A stretch of 64,000 bases of DNA from Rosettibacter sp037481715 (GTDB lineage: Bacteria; Bacteroidota; Ignavibacteria; Ignavibacteriales; Melioribacteraceae): the NCBI GenBank assembly GCA_037481715.1, contig JBBFLD010000005.1:186001-250000 (forward strand), read 5' to 3'. The position numbers were made by a program, and so were the translations under genes. The notes beneath the pieces are model-generated. The model did no database searches, was not told the DNA's origin, and saw only the letters and a list, made by a program, of their open reading frames with translations. Of this stretch, positions 26,582 through 36,511 are shown in pieces. The number at the start of each line of letters is the position of its first letter. The stretch's first letter is position 1.

Positions 26582-29020
26582 TTATTCATCACTATTATCC
26601 TCGGGAATTACTCTTGCGATATCTGCTATTTCATCATCTTCATTTAGTTTAATTAATCTTACACCTTGAGTATTTCTTCCCATAACTCTTATATCACTTA
26701 CTGCTTGACGAATAACCATTCCTTTTGTTGTAATGATTACAAGTTCATCTCCATCATTTACTTCTTTCATTGCTATTAGTTTGCCATTTTTTTCTGAAGT
26801 CTTAACTGTAATTACACCTTTGCCGCCGCGTTTTGTCAATCTGTATTCTTCTATTTCAGAACGTTTGCCAAATCCTTTTTCAGTTACAACAAGCAGAGTA
26901 GAAGCATTTCTTACAACAATCATTCCTATTACAGCATCGTTCTTGCCTAATTTAATTCCACGAACACCAGTTGCTGTTCTTCCCATGTCTCTTACATCTT
27001 TTTCATTAAATCTTATTGCCATTCCATTTCTTGTTCCAATTATAATATCATTATTTCCATCGCTAAGTTTTGCTTCAATTAATCTATCGCCTGGGACAAG
27101 ATTAATTGCATTAATACCTCCTCTTCTAATGTTTGAGTAAGCAGAAAGAACTGTCTTTTTGATTGTTCCTTTTTCTGTAACCATAACAACATATTTGTCA
27201 TCTGAAAATTCTTTAACAGTGACAAAGGCCGTAATCTTTTCGTCTTTGTCTTTTTCAATTAAATTCAGAATAGATCTTCCTTTAGCAGCTCTTCCACCTT
27301 CTGGAATTTCGTGAACTTTCAGCCAGTAGCATTTTCCTTTATCTGTAAAGAACATTATGTAATGATGCGTTGAAGCTATAAACATGTGTTCAATGAAATC
27401 TTCATCTTTTGTTCCTGCACCAGTTACACCTTTTCCACCTCTTGCTTGCCGTCTGTATCCGCTTACAGGAAATCTTTTAATGAATCCTTGATGTGATATT
27501 GTTACAACTACATCTTCTTCGGCAATAATATCTTCGAGAGAAAATTCTTTGAAATCATAAATTATTTCTGTTCTTCTTTCATCACCATATTTTTCTTTTA
27601 ATTGAATAAGCTCTTCTTTAATGATTTGTTTTCTTTTCTTTTCGCTTTCAAGAATTCCCTTCAATCTTTCAATAAGTTTTATTGTTTCTTTATATTCATC
27701 TTCTATTTTCTTTCTCTCCAGTCCTGTTAATCTTTGCAATCTCATATCGAGTATTGCTTTTGCCTGAATTTCGGAGAGTTTGAATTTACGCATCAAGTTA
27801 TGTTTTGCTGTTTCTACATCTCTTGATTTTTTAATTGTTTCAATTACAGCATCGATATTATCAAGAGCAATTATGTAGCCTTCAAGAATATGAGCCCGGC
27901 GTTCTGCAGCATCAAGGTCAAATTTTGTTCTCCTAATAAGAACATTCATTCGATGGTCAAGGAAATGCTGCATCATCTGTTGAAGTGTTAAAACTTTCGG
28001 CACTCCATTAACAAGAGCAAGCATTATGACGCCGAAAGTAACCTGCATTTGTGTATGTTTGAAAAGTTGATTTAATGTAACTGCAGGTTGACCATCACGT
28101 TTCATTTCAATAACAATACGAAGTCCATCTCTGTCTGATTCATCTCGAATATTTGCAATTCCATCTACTTTATTATCCCGTACTAATTCTGCAATTTTTT
28201 CAATCAATGCTGCTTTATTAACCTGATATGGAATTTCTGTTATTACAATATTTTCTCTGTCGTTTTTGAGAGTTTCAATATTAGCTTTTGCACGAAGTAT
28301 TATTCTGCCTCTTCCAGTTAGATAAGCTTCTCGAACTCCATCGTATCCGTAGATAATTCCTCCTGTTGGAAAATCCGGGGCTTTAACATATTTCATTAAA
28401 TCTTCAGGCTTCATCTTTGGATTATCAATCAAAGCAACCAAACCATCAACAACTTCATTCAAATTATGAGGAGGAATATTTGTTGCCATTCCAACTGCAA
28501 TTCCGCTTGAACCATTTACAAGCAGATTAGGAAGATAAGAGGGAAGAACAGAAGGTTCTTGGAGTGTATCATCAAAATTTGGGACAAAATCAACAGTGTT
28601 TTTATCCAAATCACGAAGCATTTCATCTGCAATTTTAGCAAGACGCGCTTCTGTATAACGCATCGCTGCAGGACTATCACCATCAATTGAACCAAAATTT
28701 CCCTGTCCATCAATCAAAGGATAACGCAATGAAAAATCCTGAACCATTCTAACCATTGTATCATAAACTGCACTATCGCCATGCGGATGATACTTACCGA
28801 GAACTTCTCCAACGATGCGTGCAGATTTTTTATAAGGCTTGTTATATGCCAATCCTAATTCATGCATTCCAAAGAGCACTCTTCGATGAACTGGTTTTAA
28901 TCCATCTCTTACATCAGGCAATGCTCTTGCAACAATAACACTCATTGCATAGTCGATGTAAGAAGATTTCATTTCTTCTTCGAGAGAAACAGGAATTATC
29001 TTTTCAAATATTGTTGTCAT
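26582..29020 (-). CDS. gyrA: DNA gyrase subunit A
   Basis: An 812-residue type II topoisomerase subunit that cleaves and rejoins DNA. The catalytic Tyr is residue 122 (A-A-M-R-Y-T-E-A-R). The quinolone-determining stretch H-P-H-G-D-S-A-V-Y-D has Ser83 and Asp87 as in sensitive enzymes. The C-terminal pinwheel carries the GyrA-box (Q-A-R-G-G-K-G), which distinguishes it from ParC, and repeated R-R/G-G-blade motifs. It is the last gene of the operon, 39 bp after the mgtE-like gene. Confidence 0.98.
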   Translation of the reverse strand: MTTIFEKIIPVSLEEEMKSSYIDYAMSVIVARALPDVRDGLKPVHRRVLFGMHELGLAYNKPYKKSARIVGEVLGKYHPHGDSAVYDTMVRMVQDFSLRYPLIDGQGNFGSIDGDSPAAMRYTEARLAKIADEMLRDLDKNTVDFVPNFDDTLQEPSVLPSYLPNLLVNGSSGIAVGMATNIPPHNLNEVVDGLVALIDNPKMKPEDLMKYVKAPDFPTGGIIYGYDGVREAYLTGRGRIILRAKANIETLKNDRENIVITEIPYQVNKAALIEKIAELVRDNKVDGIANIRDESDRDGLRIVIEMKRDGQPAVTLNQLFKHTQMQVTFGVIMLALVNGVPKVLTLQQMMQHFLDHRMNVLIRRTKFDLDAAERRAHILEGYIIALDNIDAVIETIKKSRDVETAKHNLMRKFKLSEIQAKAILDMRLQRLTGLERKKIEDEYKETIKLIERLKGILESEKKRKQIIKEELIQLKEKYGDERRTEIIYDFKEFSLEDIIAEEDVVVTISHQGFIKRFPVSGYRRQARGGKGVTGAGTKDEDFIEHMFIASTHHYIMFFTDKGKCYWLKVHEIPEGGRAAKGRSILNLIEKDKDEKITAFVTVKEFSDDKYVVMVTEKGTIKKTVLSAYSNIRRGGINAINLVPGDRLIEAKLSDGNNDIIIGTRNGMAIRFNEKDVRDMGRTATGVRGIKLGKNDAVIGMIVVRNASTLLVVTEKGFGKRSEIEEYRLTKRGGKGVITVKTSEKNGKLIAMKEVNDGDELVIITTKGMVIRQAVSDIRVMGRNTQGVRLIKLNEDDEIADIARVIPEDNSDE

Positions 29021-29059
29021 AATCTTACTTCTTTTTCCTTAATTTATTTCTAAAATTTA

Positions 29060-30052
29060 TTAAAGCAATATAGTTGCTATGCCGAGATAAAAAATAATTG
29101 TAAAAATATCTGTTATTGCAAGTGTAATTGGTCCAGCAGAAATTTTTGGGTCAAGATTTTTTTTATGTAGAATAGATGGAATTGTTATTCCCCAGAAAGC
29201 AGCTGTAATTTGAATTATCAAAATGCTAAGACCAATTACAGATGAAGCAAGCATGTCATTTTTCCATAGAATAATTATCGATGATACTATCATCCCACTT
29301 GCAAATGCAAGAAGAAATGCTGTTCTTAATTCTTTCCACAAAATTTTTAGATACCACTTTGAAGTTGGTTTAACAGTATGCAATGCTTGAATAGTAAGTG
29401 TCATAGATTGAATGCTCGTACTTTCTGCAAGACCAAGAATTAGTGTAAGAAAAAAAGCTATTATTAAACTTTCCTCTATTGTTGTTTCGAACATTCCTGC
29501 TAAGAATGCACAAATTGTTCCGCTTGTTATTGTAGCAAGAAGCCATGGAAATCTTATTCTCCATGCTTTAACAGGAGAAGCATTTTTAATCTCATTAATA
29601 TTAACACCAATAGTTTCAAAGATATCATTAATTCTTTGTCGTTCTTCTATATCAGGTTCGCTGCTTAAAAATTCTTCTGTAAAAATATTTATATCAATTA
29701 TTCCTATAATTCTTTTCTGTTCATCTACTATTGGGAAAGCAAGAAATTTATATGTTACAAAAAATTCACATGCATCATAAACTGTTGCTGTTGATGGAAG
29801 AGCAGCAACTCTTTGAACCATAATTTGTTCTAATTTTGTATCTGGCTGTGCTGTTAATAATCTTCTTGTGGGCAAGACTCCTACTAATTTGTCTTCGTCA
29901 TCAATTGCATAAAAATAAACTATTCTTTCTCCGGCTCCTTCGTTTCTAATTTTTTTAAGTGCTTCATCAACTGTCAAATTTTTATTTAACACTGTAAAAT
30001 CTTTTCGAGCAAATTCAATAATTGGTTTATCGTATGTGGGTTTTATGTTCAT
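29060..30052 (-). CDS. mgtE: MgtE-like magnesium transporter lacking the N-terminal domain
   Basis: A 330-residue protein. Two CBS domains occupy residues ~18-130, followed by a connecting helix and about five transmembrane helices. The transporter part shows R-F-P-W-L-L-A-T, E-S-T-S-I-Q-S-M-T-L-T and the last-helix S-A-G-P-I-T-L-A-I-T-D-I segment, where the pore Asp is kept. Typical MgtE proteins have a ~120-residue helical N-domain before the CBS pair; none is present. It lies between gyrB (6 bp) and gyrA (39 bp), clearly within that operon. Mg2+ transport is inferred from the family. Confidence 0.88.
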   Translation of the reverse strand: MNIKPTYDKPIIEFARKDFTVLNKNLTVDEALKKIRNEGAGERIVYFYAIDDEDKLVGVLPTRRLLTAQPDTKLEQIMVQRVAALPSTATVYDACEFFVTYKFLAFPIVDEQKRIIGIIDINIFTEEFLSSEPDIEERQRINDIFETIGVNINEIKNASPVKAWRIRFPWLLATITSGTICAFLAGMFETTIEESLIIAFFLTLILGLAESTSIQSMTLTIQALHTVKPTSKWYLKILWKELRTAFLLAFASGMIVSSIIILWKNDMLASSVIGLSILIIQITAAFWGITIPSILHKKNLDPKISAGPITLAITDIFTIIFYLGIATILL

Positions 30053-30058
30053 ATTATT

Positions 30059-32050
30059 TTATACATCGAGATTAGCATACTTAGCATGTTTTTCTATAAA
30101 CTCTCTTCTTGGTTCAACATCGTCACCCATTAATGTTTCAAAAATTTTATCTGCAGCTGCTGCACTCTCTAGATTTACTTGAAGTATTGTTCTTGTTTCT
30201 GGATTCATTGTTGTCTGCCAGAGTTGTTCTGGATTCATTTCACCGAGACCTTTGTATCGTGATATTACAATATTTTTCGATGATGCTGTTTCCTCCGATT
30301 CTTCCTCAGATTCAACAACTTCCACATTTTCTTTTTTTATTTTTCCATCTGCTTTAAGGCGTTTTAAAATTTTATCTCTCTCTTCATCATCATATGCATA
30401 ATACTCTTCTTTACCTTTTTTAATTTTATAAAGTGGCGGTTGAGCAATGTATACTCTTCCTTCTGTAATTAATTCCTTCATGTGTCTATAAAAGAAAGTA
30501 AGAAGCAAAGTTCTGATGTGGCTTCCATCTACATCTGCATCGGTCATAAGAATTATTTTTCCATAACGAGCTTTTGATGGGTCAAAATCTTCTCCGATTC
30601 CTGCACCAATTGCCGAAACAATAGCTTGAATTTCCGGGTTTTCAAGTATTTTATTAATCTTAGCTTTTTCTACATTTATAATTTTTCCTTTTATAGGAAG
30701 AATAGCTTGAAATCTTCTATCTCTACCTTGTTTTGCAGAACCGCCAGCAGAGTCACCTTCAACTATATAAATTTCACAATGCTCTGGATCAGTAATTGAA
30801 CAATCTGCTAATTTGCCTGGCAGATGTAATGAGTCGAGAGCATTTTTTCTTCTTACAAGTTCGCGGGCTTTTCTTGCAGCTTCTCTTGCTTCGGCTGCGC
30901 GTAAACATTTCTCAATTATTTTTCTTGCTACAGAAGGATTTTCTTCAAGATATTCAGAAAGTTTTTCGCCCACTATCGATTCCACAATTGATTTAACTTC
31001 GCTGTTGCCAAGTTTTGTTTTTGTTTGTCCCTCAAACTGAGGCTCCATTACTTTAACTGAAATTACTGCTGTAAGTCCTTCTTTGAAATCATCTCCAGTT
31101 AAAGTTATTTTACTGTTTTCTTTAATCAAACCATTTTTATAAGCATAATTATTAAATGTTCTAGTAAGAGCAGTTCTAAAGCCAATTAAGTGAGTTCCTC
31201 CTTCAATTGTATTAATGTTATTTACATAGGAATGAACATTTTCTGAATAAGAATCATTGTATTCGAATGCAACTTCTACCGGAGTTCCATCTTTTTCACC
31301 TTCAATATAAATTGGTTTATGAAGCGGACCGCGTTGTTCATCAAGATATTTTACAAAATCTACTAATCCGCCTTTGAATCGGTAAGTTTCTTCTATTCCT
31401 TCTGCTTCATCTCTTAAAATCATAGTTACATCTTTATTCAGATAAGCAAGTTCCCGCATTCTTTCTGCAACAGTATCGAAATTGAATTTTACAGTTTTGA
31501 ATATTTCTTTATCTGGCTTGAATGTAATTTTTGTTCCGGTCTGTTCACCTTTATAAGTTCCAATAATTTTTACAGGAGCTTTTGGAACTCCTCGATGATA
31601 TTCTTGAAAATAAATTTTTCCATCTCTTCTTACTTCTACTTTCAACCATTCTGATAATGCATTAACAACAGAAACACCAACTCCGTGCAAACCACCAGAA
31701 ACCTTGTATGAACTTTTATCAAATTTTCCTCCTGCATGAAGAACAGTCATTACAACTTCAAGAGCAGACCTTTTTTCTTCTGGGTGAATATCTACAGGGA
31801 TACCTCTTCCTCTATCCTCTACAGTTACACTTTGGTCTTTGTGAATTGTTACAATCACTCTGTCATTAAAGCCAGCAAGTGCTTCATCTATACTATTATC
31901 TACAACTTCATTAATTAAATGATGAAGACCTCGTGAACCAACATCGCCGATATACATTGCTGGTCTTTTTCTTACTGCTTCAAGTCCTTTTAGTACATTA
32001 ATACTTTTCGCTGTATACTCTGCTGCTGCCGTTGTTTTATCTTTTGTCAT
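30059..32050 (-). CDS. gyrB: DNA gyrase subunit B
   Basis: A 663-residue GHKL ATPase subunit. The Bergerat-fold motifs are E-V-V-D-N-S-I-D-E-A, D-R-G-R-G-I-P and G-L-H-G-V-G. The TOPRIM domain shows E-G-D-S-A-G-G-S-A and D-A-D-V-D-G-S-H-I. The C-terminal P-E-Q-L-W-Q-T-T-M-N-P motif is standard. It starts 12 bp after the DUF721 gene. The gyrA-type partner with a GyrA-box in the same operon supports GyrB over ParE. Confidence 0.98.
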   Translation of the reverse strand: MTKDKTTAAAEYTAKSINVLKGLEAVRKRPAMYIGDVGSRGLHHLINEVVDNSIDEALAGFNDRVIVTIHKDQSVTVEDRGRGIPVDIHPEEKRSALEVVMTVLHAGGKFDKSSYKVSGGLHGVGVSVVNALSEWLKVEVRRDGKIYFQEYHRGVPKAPVKIIGTYKGEQTGTKITFKPDKEIFKTVKFNFDTVAERMRELAYLNKDVTMILRDEAEGIEETYRFKGGLVDFVKYLDEQRGPLHKPIYIEGEKDGTPVEVAFEYNDSYSENVHSYVNNINTIEGGTHLIGFRTALTRTFNNYAYKNGLIKENSKITLTGDDFKEGLTAVISVKVMEPQFEGQTKTKLGNSEVKSIVESIVGEKLSEYLEENPSVARKIIEKCLRAAEAREAARKARELVRRKNALDSLHLPGKLADCSITDPEHCEIYIVEGDSAGGSAKQGRDRRFQAILPIKGKIINVEKAKINKILENPEIQAIVSAIGAGIGEDFDPSKARYGKIILMTDADVDGSHIRTLLLTFFYRHMKELITEGRVYIAQPPLYKIKKGKEEYYAYDDEERDKILKRLKADGKIKKENVEVVESEEESEETASSKNIVISRYKGLGEMNPEQLWQTTMNPETRTILQVNLESAAAADKIFETLMGDDVEPRREFIEKHAKYANLDV

Positions 32051-32062
32051 ATTCTCCTGTCC

Positions 32063-32362
32063 CTATAAAAATTTTATTGTTTTTATTACTTCCTTACCAA
32101 AATATTTATTGATTTTTTTTACTAATAAATTTTTCTGAAGATTCAGCTCACTTTTCCAAACAGAATTTTCTACTTTCAAAAACAAAGTTTGTTTATCAAC
32201 TTTTTTTGCTTTTGCTATTTCTTTTAATTCTGGGAAAATTTTAACAAACTCTTTTGCAATTTCATAATTTTCTGCTATCTCCCTGATTTTTTCAAACTCC
32301 TTTTCTGTCTGCAAGATATCGCTTATGCTTTTAAAACTAATTAATGATTGTCGTTTTCCCAT
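32063..32362 (-). CDS. DUF721/DciA-like protein
   Basis: A 99-residue basic protein. A helical N-terminal part is followed by a beta-strand segment L-F-L-K-V-E-N-S-V-W-K-S-E-L, which resembles the V-x-s-x-x-W-x-x-e-L core of DUF721 proteins. DciA-type DUF721 proteins load or support the replicative helicase, and this gene often lies next to recF and gyrB. The frame extends two codons to a TTG; I chose the ATG. It overlaps the recF end by 26 bases. Confidence 0.82.
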   Translation of the reverse strand: MGKRQSLISFKSISDILQTEKEFEKIREIAENYEIAKEFVKIFPELKEIAKAKKVDKQTLFLKVENSVWKSELNLQKNLLVKKINKYFGKEVIKTIKFL

Positions 32363-33449
32363 TTTCAACTTTTATAAATAGTGAATCTTTTAATTCACCA
32401 AGCTCTTCTTTTTTTGTTAAATCTGTCATTGTTATAAATGCTTGTCCTACTTTTGGAAGATAGCTGCTGATTTTTCCTGCTCTATATTTATCAAGCTCTC
32501 CGAAAATGTCATCCATTAAAAATATTGGCGACTTTGAAATTTTTTCCTGAATATAAAAGAACTGTGCAAACCTCAAAGCTATTTGAAATGTTTTATGTTG
32601 TCCCTGCGAACCAAATCTTTTAAGTTCTTTCCCGTTTAAATAGAAAATGTATTCATCTCTATGTGGACCTATTAAGTTCATGCTTTTTCTTATTTCTTCT
32701 TCTTTCTGATTCTCAAGTGATTCTCTAAATTCTTTCTCTATGTTTTCTTCATTATTTATTTGTGTAGAATAAACAATTGCAGGGATTTCTTCTTCTGTCA
32801 TTATTTGCTTATATGCTTCTTTTAGATAATTATCAAAATCAACTATAAAATTTTTTCTATGTTTAATTATTTCTGTTCCTCTTGTAATTAAAGCTTCTGT
32901 CCATACATCAAGCTGGCTGTAAAGATTAATATTCTTGTTTTCTCTAATCTGATTTAAAATTATAGAGCGCTGTTTAAGTATCTTAGAATATTCTAAAAGT
33001 ATTTTCAAATAAGATTGACTTACTTGCGAAATAACTGAATCAACAAACTTTCTTCTGTCTGCTGGTGCACCTTGAGTAATTGAATGGTCTGACTGTGTTA
33101 ATGATACAACTGGAAATTTGCCTATGATTTCTGCTGCAGAGTTAATTTGTTTTTCGTTGAGATAGTAAGTTTTTTTGTTTTTTTGTATGTCGTAGTTCAG
33201 TCTTACTTTATCTTCTGTCAAATCGATAAACTTCCCTGCTATTTCAAAATACTGCTCATCATAAGTAACAACTTCATTTTCTGCCGATAGATGTAAATTT
33301 TTTGTTGTGCATAAGTAATAAATTGCTTCTAAGATTGTTGTTTTTCCTTGTCCATTTCCTCCAACTATAAGATTCAATTTATCAGAGAACTCAATGGAAG
33401 TTTTCCTGTGAAGTCTAAAATTTAGCAAATCAATTTGTTTAAGAACCAT
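32337..33449 (-). CDS. recF: DNA replication/repair protein RecF
   Basis: A 370-residue SMC-like ATPase that helps RecOR load RecA at gaps. The N-terminus has the conserved L-L-N-F-R opening and Walker A G-G-N-G-Q-G-K-T-T. The C-terminal part has the family G-S-Q-G-Q-H-K-T signature (~residue 281) and a Walker B-type L-M-D-D-I-F-G-E-L-D. It begins one base after the dnaN stop, so it is translationally coupled. Confidence 0.97.
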   Translation of the reverse strand: MVLKQIDLLNFRLHRKTSIEFSDKLNLIVGGNGQGKTTILEAIYYLCTTKNLHLSAENEVVTYDEQYFEIAGKFIDLTEDKVRLNYDIQKNKKTYYLNEKQINSAAEIIGKFPVVSLTQSDHSITQGAPADRRKFVDSVISQVSQSYLKILLEYSKILKQRSIILNQIRENKNINLYSQLDVWTEALITRGTEIIKHRKNFIVDFDNYLKEAYKQIMTEEEIPAIVYSTQINNEENIEKEFRESLENQKEEEIRKSMNLIGPHRDEYIFYLNGKELKRFGSQGQHKTFQIALRFAQFFYIQEKISKSPIFLMDDIFGELDKYRAGKISSYLPKVGQAFITMTDLTKKEELGELKDSLFIKVENGKTTIIN

Positions 33450-33450
33450 T

Positions 33451-34581
33451 TTATGTATTTATTCTTACCGGCATAAGCAGCATCATAAGATCAATGTTTT
33501 CTTTCTTTTCTGCCGGCTCGATTATTACTGCTTTTGTTGGAGAATGTAATTTAAATATTACTTCTTCATAATCGTTAAGATGACTTAAAATATCATTCAT
33601 ATATTGAGAGTTAAAGCCAATATCCATTGGTTCTCCAGAATATTCGCACATAACCTTTTCCTCGCCTGCAGACCCTGTATCCACATCTTCTGCTGATATT
33701 GTAATATTTTCTTTATTTAATGAAAACTTTACTCTCCTTGTATTAGAAGTTGAAAACAACATCATTCTTTTTATTGAATCATTTAATTCCTTTGTGTTCA
33801 CTTTTAGAATAAATTCGTTCTCTAAAGGAATTACACTTTGATATTCTGGATATTTATGAGAAATGAGTCTTGAAATTAATTCTATATCACTCAATCTGAA
33901 GGATACGTATGTATTTGTGAAATATACTTTTACTTCTTTTTCATCTAAAATTTTAGTTAATACATTTACTGCTCTTTCTGGAACTACATATTGTTTTTTA
34001 ATTGGTGCTTCTATGTTTTTTCTTAGAAGATTTACTAGTCTATGTCCATCTGTAGTTACAAATCTTAATCCATCATCAGAAAATTCAAACAGAGTTCCTA
34101 ATAATGCTGGTCTGATTTCTTCCTTACTCATCGCAAATGCTGTTCTTTCTATAGCACTTCTTAGATCTTCGCCATTAATAGTAATTTCATTTATTTCCTG
34201 TTCTTTGCTTTCGTTTAATGACGGTATTTCAGGATAATCATCTGCTTCTAAGTAACTTAGTGAATACTTACCTATATCTGTAGTTAAATTTACTTTCTTA
34301 TTGCTTTCCTGCAGTTGAAAATGAATTGTTGTTTCCTTGAAAGACTTAACTAAGTCATAAAGCTTATGTGCTGGAACAACAAATTTTACATTATCGTCTG
34401 AAACGACACTTAAAAATGACTTTAGTGAAATTTCAAGGTCTGTAGCATAAACAGTAAGCAATCCATCTTTAATATCAAAGAGAAAATTTTCTAAAATTTT
34501 CATTGGAGTTCTTGTTGGTACTGCGGGAATAATTTTGCTTAGCAGTTTCTCAAGCTCTTTACTATTGACTTTGAATTCCAT
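33451..34581 (-). CDS. dnaN: DNA polymerase III beta subunit (sliding clamp)
   Basis: A 376-residue clamp with three repeated domains; T-D-G-H-R-L-V lies in the second and the end is P-V-R-I-N-T (the conserved M-P-[MV]-R). It tethers the polymerase to DNA. The longest frame starts at a TTG eight codons upstream, but the ATG at 34581 is preceded by GGAGAT at good spacing, so I use that start. It is the second gene of the replication run, separated from dnaA by 317 bp. Confidence 0.97.
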   Translation of the reverse strand: MEFKVNSKELEKLLSKIIPAVPTRTPMKILENFLFDIKDGLLTVYATDLEISLKSFLSVVSDDNVKFVVPAHKLYDLVKSFKETTIHFQLQESNKKVNLTTDIGKYSLSYLEADDYPEIPSLNESKEQEINEITINGEDLRSAIERTAFAMSKEEIRPALLGTLFEFSDDGLRFVTTDGHRLVNLLRKNIEAPIKKQYVVPERAVNVLTKILDEKEVKVYFTNTYVSFRLSDIELISRLISHKYPEYQSVIPLENEFILKVNTKELNDSIKRMMLFSTSNTRRVKFSLNKENITISAEDVDTGSAGEEKVMCEYSGEPMDIGFNSQYMNDILSHLNDYEEVIFKLHSPTKAVIIEPAEKKENIDLMMLLMPVRINT

Positions 34582-34898
34582 TTTTATCTCCAATTGACAG
34601 TGCAAAATATCAAAAAATGCCTATACTTTCAATTTATTAATTTTAGTATTGACATAACTAATCTGGTTATTCACAACTTTATTTTAATGATTTGTTAATT
34701 AATTAATAACATAACACAAATAACAACATTGTTGATATGTTGATAAGTTATTTTCTTTTTATTATTAGTGCAAAAATCAAAAATAATAAAGAAAGTAAAT
34801 GTTAGTTTTATGTTAATAAAATAAAGAAAAAACATACAAGTATATTTTTATACATGAATCAACAATATTCAAACAGACTAATAACAAGAAATCAACAT
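34582..34898. promoter_or_regulatory. dnaA-dnaN intergenic region with DnaA-box-like sequences (possible oriC part)
   Basis: This 317-bp, very AT-rich gap holds no gene. It contains a TTATTCACA (34667-34675), which fits the TTWTNCACA DnaA-box consensus, and two adjacent TGTTGATA words at 34730-34745, the second read as TTATCAACA on the other strand. AT-rich runs lie downstream. It may be part of the origin or the dnaN promoter region. Confidence 0.5.
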
Positions 34899-36290
34899 TT
34901 AAGAAGAAGACATTTCAATTTTATTTTTAAGGAAATCTATTGTTTCTTTTAATTTTTGGTCTGTCTGAATTAATTCTTCTATGCTTGTGCAGGCATGAAT
35001 TACTGTTGAATGGTCTCTTCCTCCAAAATGCAGACCTATTGTTTTGAGAGAAGATTTTGTTAATGTTTTAGAAAGGTACATAGCAATTTGTCTTGCAAGC
35101 ACTACCTCTTTTCTTCTGTTTTTTTCTCTTACTTTATTTTCATCTACATTGTAAAAATCACATACAACTTTGGTTATAACATCAATAGAAATATTAACCT
35201 GTTTATTTGTTGAAACTTCTTTTACTGTTTTTTTCACTAGTTCAAAATCAATTTCTTTTGAATTGAGAGAAGAAGAAGCAAGTAATTTAATTAAACAGCC
35301 TTCAAGTTCGCGTATGTTTGAAGTTATATTGTAAGCAATATATTCAAGATATTCGTTGGGCAGACTAATTCCATAATTTTCACTTTTATTTTTTAGAATA
35401 GCAACACGAGTTTCAAAATCTGGCGGTTGAATATCGGCAGTTAATCCCCAAGAGAAACGAGAAATAAGTCTTTCATTTAATCCTTTTAATTCTTTTGGAG
35501 GTTTATCACTTGAGAGAACTATTTGTTTTCCGTTTTGATGTAAAGTGTTAAAAATTTGGAAAAACAAATCAAGAGTTTTTTCTTTTCCAACTAAGAACTG
35601 AATGTCATCAATAATCAACACGTCCATACTTTTATAAAAACTTGAGAATTCATTTACTTTATCACTTTGAATTGATTCAACAAATTCAACAGTGAAAGCA
35701 TCAGAAGAAATGTAGATAACTCTTTTTTCAGGAGTCCTCTCTAATATTTTATTTCCGATTGCGTGCATAAGATGTGTTTTTCCAAGACCTACACCGCCAT
35801 AAATAAAAAGAGGATTGAAAGAAGTTTGTCCTGGATTTTCTGCAATAGCAAAAGCTGCAGCTCTTGCAAGCTGGTTGCCTTCTCCTTTAATAAAATTTTC
35901 AAAAGTATATCTTGGATTTAAAAAAGTTTCATATTGTTTTTGTTGTTGAATTGAATATGAGGAAGTTTCTTCTTTTTTTATAACAACAGGTTCGTTTTCA
36001 GGTAGATCTTCTTTTTCTTCTAAAACAATGTAAACTAATTTTCCATCACTGCCTAAAACCTGATTTATAACTTTATTAATTAATGTGTTATAATGTTCTT
36101 CTATCCATTCAATAAAAAAATTATTAGGTACAAAAATTTTTAATGTATTATTTTCAATTTCATAAGGCTTAATTGGTAAAAACCAAGTGTTATAAGTTAT
36201 ATAAGGAACGTTATTTTTAATAATATTTAGACATTCTTTCCAGATATCTTTAGCGTCTTTTGTTACTTCTGTTTTTTGAACTAACTCCAT
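34899..36290 (-). CDS. dnaA: Chromosomal replication initiator DnaA
   Basis: A 463-residue initiator. Domain I is at residues ~1-85, then a short linker, and the AAA+ domain has Walker A G-G-V-G-L-G-K-T at 165-172 and a D-D-I-Q-F-L Walker B. The C-terminal domain IV carries the DnaA-box-binding signature R-D-H-S-T-V-I-H-A. The frame can be extended to a TTG, but that TTG lies inside a perfect DnaA box directly before the ATG at 36290, so I take the ATG. The box suggests autoregulation. Confidence 0.97.
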   Translation of the reverse strand: MELVQKTEVTKDAKDIWKECLNIIKNNVPYITYNTWFLPIKPYEIENNTLKIFVPNNFFIEWIEEHYNTLINKVINQVLGSDGKLVYIVLEEKEDLPENEPVVIKKEETSSYSIQQQKQYETFLNPRYTFENFIKGEGNQLARAAAFAIAENPGQTSFNPLFIYGGVGLGKTHLMHAIGNKILERTPEKRVIYISSDAFTVEFVESIQSDKVNEFSSFYKSMDVLIIDDIQFLVGKEKTLDLFFQIFNTLHQNGKQIVLSSDKPPKELKGLNERLISRFSWGLTADIQPPDFETRVAILKNKSENYGISLPNEYLEYIAYNITSNIRELEGCLIKLLASSSLNSKEIDFELVKKTVKEVSTNKQVNISIDVITKVVCDFYNVDENKVREKNRRKEVVLARQIAMYLSKTLTKSSLKTIGLHFGGRDHSTVIHACTSIEELIQTDQKLKETIDFLKNKIEMSSS

Positions 36291-36292
36291 AG

Positions 36293-36301
36293 TTATCCAC
36301 A
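36293..36301 (+). promoter_or_regulatory. Perfect DnaA box TTATCCACA at the dnaA start
   Basis: It ends at the base pair that would be the TTG start of the longer dnaA frame and lies 3 bp from the chosen ATG. Binding here would repress dnaA. Confidence 0.8.
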
Positions 36302-36495
36302 ATTTTTGTTTTGAAAATGAAAGAAAAACAAAATTTTTTTATTTCAGAACTGGCACAACTTCCCAGAATATCAACAAATTATTAACATTAAGAAATAACC
36401 ATAACTCATTGAAATACAATGAGATGTGGTTAAAACAGCAAAAAAATGAACATAAATACAACATCACAAAAAAAGAAAAAGTATCTCTTAATTTG

Positions 36496-36511
36496 TGTGA
36501 AACGTTTCACA
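36496..36511. promoter_or_regulatory. 16-bp perfect palindrome TGTGAAACGTTTCACA in the origin region
   Basis: The two halves TGTGAAAC and GTTTCACA are exact reverse complements. It lies between the two groups of DnaA-box-like sequences. It resembles LacI/GalR-family operators and also a ParB parS site with its half-sites turned outward. The protein that binds it is unknown. Confidence 0.6.

Noticed and set aside
26733..27140. 135-codon forward frame within gyrA
   Set aside because: It is antisense to a fully conserved gyrase domain and has no ribosome binding site or recognisable motif.
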